A DNA stretch of 10,497 bases, taken from positions 1 through 10,497 of the forward strand of contig SXZD01000246.1 of the NCBI GenBank assembly GCA_005788065.1. The letters are read 5' to 3'. Origin of the DNA: Burkholderiales bacterium. Its GTDB lineage: Bacteria > Pseudomonadota > Gammaproteobacteria > Burkholderiales > Burkholderiaceae_B. Positions within the stretch are counted from its first letter, which is position 1; each line of letters opens with the position of its first letter. A program made the translations under genes and the position numbers. Below are positions 6,333 to 10,497 of the stretch, in pieces. The notes beneath the pieces were generated by a model, which did no database searches, was not told the origin of the DNA, and saw nothing but the letters and a program-made list of their open reading frames with translations.

Positions 6333-7109
6333 ATGGAAACAAGCGTAATGAACCCGAACCCGCAAGCCGGCCGGAGCGCACCGGATAGCGCACAGCCCGC
6401 ATCTGCGTTTGGCAAACTGGCCTGCTCCAACTGCAAGTTGCGCGATGTGTGCATGCCGGTGGGGCTGGATGAAAACGAACTCAATCGTCTGGACCAGATG
6501 GTGTCGGTGCGCCGCAAGATCAAGAAGGGGCACGCACTGTTCCGCTCCGGAGACCCGTTCACTGCCTTTTATGCCATCCGTGTGGGCACCTTCAAATCGC
6601 GTGTGGTGACCCCCGACGGGAAAGACCAGGTGACCGGCTTTCAGATGGCCGGCGAAATTCTGGGCCTTGAGGGCATCAGCATGGATCGCCATGCCTGCGA
6701 CGCAGTGGCGCTGGAAGATTCGGAAGTCTGCGTCATCGACTATCAACATTTTCAGATGCTGGCCAACGAGTTTGCGCCGCTGCAGAAACACTTTCACAGG
6801 GTGATGAGCCGCGAAATACTCCGTGACCGCAACATGATGCTGCTGTTGGGCAGCATGAGCGCAGATCAGCGCGTGGCTGCATTTTTGCTGAACCTTGCCC
6901 AACGCCAACAGGCCCGCGGATTTTCGGGGCAGGACATGATGCTGCGGATGACGCGCGAAGAGATCGGCAACTATCTGGGGCTAAAACTGGAGACAGTCAG
7001 CCGCACGCTGACCCGCCTGTCAGACGATGGCATGATCAGCGTGGATCAACGCCATATCCGCCTACTGAACGCCACAGCATTGAAGGCGCTGATCGGACTG
7101 ACAGATTGA
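6333..7109 (+). CDS. fnr: Fnr/Anr-type oxygen-sensing transcription regulator
   Basis: This 258-residue regulator of the CRP/FNR family senses oxygen with a labile [4Fe-4S] cluster. The ligands are all present: C31, C34 and C40 in ACSNCKLRDVCMPVG and C122 in DRHACDAV. A cyclic-nucleotide-like beta-barrel covers about residues 55-140, followed by the long dimer helix (about 145-190). The helix-turn-helix is at 206-229, with E220, S223 and R224 in ETVSRTLTRL as in E. coli FNR, which predicts binding to TTGAT-N4-ATCAA. The frame is open from a TTG at 6279, but that would precede the predicted transcript start. The ATG at 6333 is preferred; an ATG at 6348 is also possible, as neither has a strong ribosome site. 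It diverges from hemN and converges on the FixH-like gene of the cbb3 cluster, both likely parts of its regulon. Confidence 0.93.
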   Translation: METSVMNPNPQAGRSAPDSAQPASAFGKLACSNCKLRDVCMPVGLDENELNRLDQMVSVRRKIKKGHALFRSGDPFTAFYAIRVGTFKSRVVTPDGKDQVTGFQMAGEILGLEGISMDRHACDAVALEDSEVCVIDYQHFQMLANEFAPLQKHFHRVMSREILRDRNMMLLLGSMSADQRVAAFLLNLAQRQQARGFSGQDMMLRMTREEIGNYLGLKLETVSRTLTRLSDDGMISVDQRHIRLLNATALKALIGLTD

Positions 7110-7161
7110 ACAGCACGTTGCTCATGGCATGGAACGACCTGCCCGATTGAACAAGCTTTGG

Positions 7162-7374
7162 TCAGGGCATTGATCGGCTAGCCAGAATGATGGTGTAAAT
7201 GCCGGCCACCACCACGCTGGCTGGCAGCCCCAGCACGAGCCACATCAGGGGCTCTTTCCACCATGGCGCGCTCAATCTGCCGGATACTGAATCACCGGAT
7301 ACCATCCTCCCGGACACATCAGCTCTCTGCATGAGCATCATCCGATCTTGATCCACAGCGTGTAAATCTTTCAT
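7162..7374 (-). CDS. Short FixH/CcoH-like membrane protein, apparently truncated
   Basis: This 70-residue protein has a polar N-terminus and one membrane helix (about residues 44-65), preceded by APWWKEPLMWLV. That Trp-rich entry followed by a GLP-x-VVVAG helix resembles the short FixH-family proteins placed after ccoG in betaproteobacterial cbb3 clusters, which help assemble or stabilise the oxidase. In those proteins, as I recall them, the helix is followed by a conserved acidic DDYYK-like stretch. Here the chain ends at SRSMP straight after the helix, and no frame downstream restores that motif. Start: the ATG at 7374 has a GGTGAG seven bases before it. A GTG at 7401 would add nine residues, and an ATG at 7305 would still include the helix. 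It is the last gene of the ccoOQPG block and converges on fnr. Identification is moderate; loss of function is possible. Confidence 0.6.
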   Translation of the reverse strand: MKDLHAVDQDRMMLMQRADVSGRMVSGDSVSGRLSAPWWKEPLMWLVLGLPASVVVAGIYTIILASRSMP

Positions 7375-7418
7375 TTTCAAACTCACCCATCTAATCGTCA
7401 CTGTTTACGCTACTCTTT

Positions 7419-7442
7419 ACTCGTCACTCGTCACTCGTCACT
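7419..7442. repeat. Tandem 7-bp repeat, 3.4 copies
   Basis: ACTCGTC is repeated exactly at 7419-7425, 7426-7432 and 7433-7439, followed by ACT. It lies between the ccoG stop (7447) and the FixH-like start, where the ribosome site of the next gene would be approached. A related ATCGTCACT occurs at 7394-7402. The unit is not a multiple of three, so copy number changes would alter spacing only. It may be a slippage-prone microsatellite. Confidence 0.8.
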
Positions 7443-7446
7443 TCAA

Positions 7447-8919
7447 TCACCTGGGTACAAAAAACACCGTCTTCTCGCTGCGCTGCTCTACAGCCCGTCT
7501 CACACGAGGCACGATGTCCTGACTTTCTACATCGTCATTGACGGCAGCCTCATCCGTGCGCAAGGCACTAACCACCAACTGCATCGGATGCGAGCCGGGC
7601 TTGAGATTTTCATCGGCCTGCGCATGCACCACCACCCACTGACTCTGGGCCGGCGCCAGGTTCCACACGGTATGCTCCACCACATGCGCACCGGCCAACC
7701 CTTCAGCTTGAACCAGCATTTCCAGCGGATGTTCGCTGTTGTTCATCAGTTGCAACCGGTAGACGTTCTCAATCGCACCATTGGTTGCGATGCGATACAG
7801 GGTGGTACGGTCGCGCACGACATCCACCCGGAAGTCGGGTCTCCCGACCAGGGCAAGCGTCACACCGCAAACCAGAAGCCACAATACGGTTGAATAAATC
7901 AACACACGGGGGCGCAACAAACTCAACCACACAGCGCCACTGCCCTGCCCTGCCGCCAGTGCGTTTTCACTGGTGAAACGGATAAGACCGCGCGGGTAAT
8001 GCATCTTGTCCATCATGTGATTGCAGGCATCCACACAGACGCCGCAACTGATGCATTCATATTGCAGTCCCTTGCGGATATCGATACCGGTGGGACATAC
8101 CTGCACACACAGACTGCAATCCACGCACGCGCCCAGTCCTCTGGCGGCGGCATTGTCTTTGCGACCCCGTGTTCCGCGTGGCTCGCCCCGGGCGGCATCA
8201 TAGGAAACGATGAGGCTGTCATGATCAAACATTGCACCCTGGAAGCGGGCGTAGGGGCACAGATATTTGCATAGCTGTTCGCGCATGAAACCCGCATTGC
8301 CGTATGTCGCTGCGCTGTAGAACAGCACCCAGAATGTTTCCCACGCCCCCGTGGAGAGGGTAAAAACCTCAAGTGCGAGCGATCGGATCGGGGTAAAGTA
8401 TCCGACAAAGGTAAACCCTGTCCACAGGGCAATCGCAATCCAGATTCCGTGCTTGAGCGGACGTCTTGCCCACCACCGCAAGCCGAAGGGATTGGCATCC
8501 AGTTTAAGACGGGCTGAGCGGTCGCCCTCTACCAGCCTTTCAATGCCCATGAAGATTTGGCTGTAAACCGTTTGCGGGCATGCGAACCCGCACCAGACGC
8601 GTCCGGCCACCGCAGTAAACAGAAAAAGACTGAGCGCGCAGATGATCAGCAGAAACGTGAGGTAAATGAGATCCTGCGGATGGAACACCCACGCAAACAG
8701 ATAGAAACGACGCTCTATGAGATCAAACAGCACCAGCGGTCTGTCGTTCCACTGCAACCAGGGCAAGCCATAGAACAAGGCCTGCGTGAGCAGCACCATC
8801 AGCCAGCGCGTGGCTGCATGGCGCCCCCAGAACCAGCGTGGGTGTATGGTTTTGTGTGTCTGCCACATCGACACCCACTGCACAGGTTGCTCGTGCGGCA
8901 CAGGTTGCTCAACGGACAT
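7447..8919 (-). CDS. ccoG: Cytochrome c oxidase accessory protein CcoG (FixG)
   Basis: CcoG is a membrane iron-sulfur protein needed for cbb3 oxidase maturation; in Rhodobacter it is reported to act as a cupric reductase in copper delivery. The 490-residue protein shows about five membrane helices (near 37-56, 84-106, 158-178, 189-205 and 337-358) and cysteine pairs in VWCGFACPQT (C110, C114) and CKYLCPY (C217, C221). It has two 4Fe-4S motifs: C265-x2-C268-x2-C271-x3-C275-P and C289-x2-C292-x2-C295-x3-C299. A C-terminal beta-rich domain at about 365-480, probably periplasmic, follows the last helix. Length is typical. The ATG at 8919 is preferred over an upstream start at 8982 because it has a GAGGG five bases away and the extra residues look unrelated. 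The start overlaps the ccoP stop by 11 bases, so translation is probably coupled. Confidence 0.95.
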   Translation of the reverse strand: MSVEQPVPHEQPVQWVSMWQTHKTIHPRWFWGRHAATRWLMVLLTQALFYGLPWLQWNDRPLVLFDLIERRFYLFAWVFHPQDLIYLTFLLIICALSLFLFTAVAGRVWCGFACPQTVYSQIFMGIERLVEGDRSARLKLDANPFGLRWWARRPLKHGIWIAIALWTGFTFVGYFTPIRSLALEVFTLSTGAWETFWVLFYSAATYGNAGFMREQLCKYLCPYARFQGAMFDHDSLIVSYDAARGEPRGTRGRKDNAAARGLGACVDCSLCVQVCPTGIDIRKGLQYECISCGVCVDACNHMMDKMHYPRGLIRFTSENALAAGQGSGAVWLSLLRPRVLIYSTVLWLLVCGVTLALVGRPDFRVDVVRDRTTLYRIATNGAIENVYRLQLMNNSEHPLEMLVQAEGLAGAHVVEHTVWNLAPAQSQWVVVHAQADENLKPGSHPMQLVVSALRTDEAAVNDDVESQDIVPRVRRAVEQRSEKTVFFVPR

Positions 8920-9907
8920 CAGCGCCCTCTTTCCGGGTTCCGCTTTGCAGTGCCGACATTGCACCCACACCGGACACCTCAACCCGTGTTGAAGCAGACT
9001 GCGACTGCCGCCACACCCACGCGGTCAACACGCGAATCTGCTCGGGTGTGAGTTTGCTCGCATGCTCAGGCATCTCTCCGCCCCTGCCCTTTTTGATGGT
9101 CTCCACAATGGCATTTTCAGTACCACCGTGCAGCCACACCGAGTCGGACAGATTGGGCGCACCCAGCATCGCATTACCGGTTCCTTCTGCACCATGACAG
9201 CCCGCGCACACCGAACGGAATTTGTCCCGTCCCAACTGCGCACGCAATGGATCGTTGTCATGCCCGGACAGCGACAGCACATACTGCGCCACTGCGCGTG
9301 CATCAGCCTCATTTCCGCCGATGGCCGCGATCATGGGTGGCATCATGCCGCGTCGCCCTTGGGTGATGGACATCGTGATGGCCTCTGGTGTTCCGCCATA
9401 CAGCCAGTCGCGGTCTGTGAGATTGGGAAAGCCCTTGCTGCCACGGGCATCAGATCCATGGCATTGCGCGCAGTTGTTCAGAAACAGTCGCTCGCCGATG
9501 GCATTGGCCTGCGGATGAAATGCCATCTGCTCAATGCTCATGCCGTCAAACTGCGCATACACAGACTTGCTCGATTGCTCGATGGACTCACGCTCCGCCT
9601 GATACTGCTTGCGGGACGTCCAGTCCAGCACACCCATGAAGCCGCCGGCACCCGGATACATCCACAGATAGCCCAGCGCAAACACGATGGTCAGATGAAA
9701 CAGCCACATCCACCAACGCGGCATGGGGTTGTTGAACTCCTGCAGGTTATCGTCCCAGACATGTCCGGTTGTATTGGATGTCGCGTCGTCGGACTGGCGT
9801 ACCTTCTGCAAGGACTGAAAAATCAGGAAAACAGCGCATGCAATCACGCTGGCCAGAACACCGGCCAATATCAGACCCGGCACCGAGTCGACGGTGAAGT
9901 CACTCAT
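8909..9907 (-). CDS. ccoP: cbb3-type cytochrome c oxidase subunit III (CcoP, diheme)
   Basis: CcoP is the diheme cytochrome c subunit that passes electrons from soluble cytochrome c through CcoO to the catalytic subunit CcoN. The 332-residue protein has two membrane helices (about 9-31 and 66-86). Two covalent heme sites lie in its periplasmic part: CAQCH at 146-150 with a probable Met ligand at 188/189, and CAGCH at 234-238 with M279 in GGEMPEH. The linker segment WDDNLQEFNNPMPRWW is typical of the family. A 30-residue polar tail follows the second cytochrome domain. The ATG at 9907 has a strong AAAGGAG ribosome site. It overlaps ccoQ by 8 bases upstream and ccoG by 11 bases downstream, which indicates one operon with coupled translation. 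Confidence 0.97.
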   Translation of the reverse strand: MSDFTVDSVPGLILAGVLASVIACAVFLIFQSLQKVRQSDDATSNTTGHVWDDNLQEFNNPMPRWWMWLFHLTIVFALGYLWMYPGAGGFMGVLDWTSRKQYQAERESIEQSSKSVYAQFDGMSIEQMAFHPQANAIGERLFLNNCAQCHGSDARGSKGFPNLTDRDWLYGGTPEAITMSITQGRRGMMPPMIAAIGGNEADARAVAQYVLSLSGHDNDPLRAQLGRDKFRSVCAGCHGAEGTGNAMLGAPNLSDSVWLHGGTENAIVETIKKGRGGEMPEHASKLTPEQIRVLTAWVWRQSQSASTRVEVSGVGAMSALQSGTRKEGADVR

Positions 9908-10064
9908 GGCTCACTCCTTTGCGCTCATCGTCCAGATCCACACACACCCTTGCCAGTTCATTGAAACGGGCCTGATTGGATGACCTCCAAGCCCACCACC
10001 AAATACCTGTAAAGCTTGCAAACGACAGCACGGTGACTGCCACCCGCATCAGATTCACATCCAT
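9900..10064 (-). CDS. ccoQ: cbb3-type cytochrome c oxidase subunit IV (CcoQ)
   Basis: This is a 54-residue, single-helix membrane protein located exactly between ccoO and ccoP. The helix runs from about residue 4 to 26 and ends in GIWWWAW, followed by a charged cytoplasmic tail with LDDERKG, both usual for CcoQ. In other bacteria CcoQ helps stabilise the assembled oxidase. The ATG at 10064 is preceded by AAGGAG at suitable spacing and lies 4 bases after the ccoO stop. Its last 8 bases, ATGAGTGA on the coding strand, contain the ccoP start. Confidence 0.9.
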   Translation of the reverse strand: MDVNLMRVAVTVLSFASFTGIWWWAWRSSNQARFNELARVCVDLDDERKGVSHE

Positions 10065-10068
10065 GTCA

Positions 10069-10497
10069 TTACTCCTTCGCAGCCGCTTTATAGAGACCCA
10101 TACGCTGCAGGTATGCCACCAAGGCATCCAACTCGGTGCGCTTGTCCAACAGCTTTTCCACCTCTGCAAAATCCGCATCCGTGTAGGGCACACCCACCTT
10201 GCTCAACGAATCCATGTGGGTCTTGACCTCGGTCACCGACAGCGGCGCGTTCTCCAGCCACGGGTATGCGGGCATATTGGACTCGGGCACCAGATCACGC
10301 GGATTGAGCAGATGTACCCGGTGCCAATCATCGCTGTAACGTCCGCCCACACGGGCCAGATCCGGGCCTGTCCGCTTGCTGCCCCATTGGAAAGGATGGT
10401 CGTAGACAAACTCGCTGGCTTTTGAAAAATCTCCATACCGCAAAGTCTCTGACCGGAAGGGGCGAATCATCTGCGAATGGCAGCCGTAGCAGCCCTC
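10069..10497 (-). CDS. ccoO: cbb3-type cytochrome c oxidase subunit II (CcoO), C-terminal part
   Basis: The reading frame enters from the right edge and covers the last 142 residues of CcoO, the monoheme cytochrome c subunit of the cbb3 oxidase (full length about 200 residues). The heme-binding CYGCH is at the third to seventh visible residues, followed by SQMIRPF. The distal Met ligand is in ESNMPAYPWL. The helical C-terminus runs to LYKAAAKE and a TAA stop. The N-terminal membrane anchor lies outside the window, and ccoN should be further to the right. The motifs make the identification secure. Confidence 0.96.
   Translation of the reverse strand, partial: EGCYGCHSQMIRPFRSETLRYGDFSKASEFVYDHPFQWGSKRTGPDLARVGGRYSDDWHRVHLLNPRDLVPESNMPAYPWLENAPLSVTEVKTHMDSLSKVGVPYTDADFAEVEKLLDKRTELDALVAYLQRMGLYKAAAKE

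Noticed and set aside
6214..6402. 63-residue N-terminal extension of HemN
   Set aside because: HemN homology starts at the ATG at 6213, and the extension would cover the FNR box, the hemN -10 box and the fnr promoter.
7110..7161. Terminator between the convergent fnr and FixH-like genes
   Set aside because: No stem of useful length with a T-run was found on either strand in these 52 bases.
9062..9964. 300-codon plus-strand open frame opposite ccoP
   Set aside because: The minus strand here encodes ccoP with two heme motifs and a strong ribosome site, so this frame is a shadow.
1..10497. CRISPR arrays, tRNA or rRNA genes, toxin-antitoxin or phage-defence genes
   Set aside because: No regularly spaced repeats, no tRNA- or rRNA-like sequence and no defence-type protein motif were seen on either strand.

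Overview
The window looks like chromosomal DNA of a Gram-negative bacterium, most likely a betaproteobacterium of the order Burkholderiales. It is GC-rich and dense in genes. The gene content and the style of its cbb3-type cytochrome oxidase cluster, with an Fnr-type regulator and hemN close by, fit that group. This placement is inferred from protein character and gene order, not from a database search.

Left part (1-2706), accessory in character: a short 3' coding remnant and a repeat-rich patch (1-120); a MAPEG-family membrane protein gene on the minus strand that loses its family similarity near position 217; a divergent, complete three-histidine-box membrane fatty acid desaturase (663-1661) behind an AT-rich promoter region; a 250-base gap that can form several hairpins (1685-1800); and a PaaX-family transcription regulator (1915-2706). 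The regulator converges on the next gene with only 34 bases between them.

Middle part (2741-7109): a class I aspartate/aromatic amino acid aminotransferase; a UreH/SafE-like membrane protein with an HCxxMCG motif; and hemN, the oxygen-independent coproporphyrinogen III dehydrogenase. All three are on the minus strand. hemN and the membrane protein abut with no gap (TAG directly followed by GTG). Divergent from hemN is an Fnr/Anr-type oxygen-sensing regulator with all four cluster cysteines and the E-x-x-S-R recognition helix. A near-consensus FNR box (TTGATCCATGTCAA, 6248-6261) lies between them.

Right part (7162-10497): the minus-strand cbb3 oxidase operon, entered from the right edge as ccoO (C-terminal part, with its heme site), ccoQ, ccoP and ccoG, followed by a 70-residue FixH/CcoH-like membrane protein that seems to stop just after its membrane segment. 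ccoQ/ccoP and ccoP/ccoG overlap by 8 and 11 bases, which suggests translational coupling. ccoN would lie beyond the right edge.

Together the right two-thirds form a microaerobic/anaerobic respiration module: Fnr senses low oxygen, HemN makes heme without oxygen, the cbb3 oxidase respires at low oxygen, and CcoG plus the FixH-like and SafE-like proteins probably serve its assembly. I did not find convincing evidence of a wholly new system. The most unusual points are the hairpin cluster at 1685-1800, the hemN promoter geometry that predicts an almost leaderless transcript, and the shortened MAPEG and FixH-like genes.
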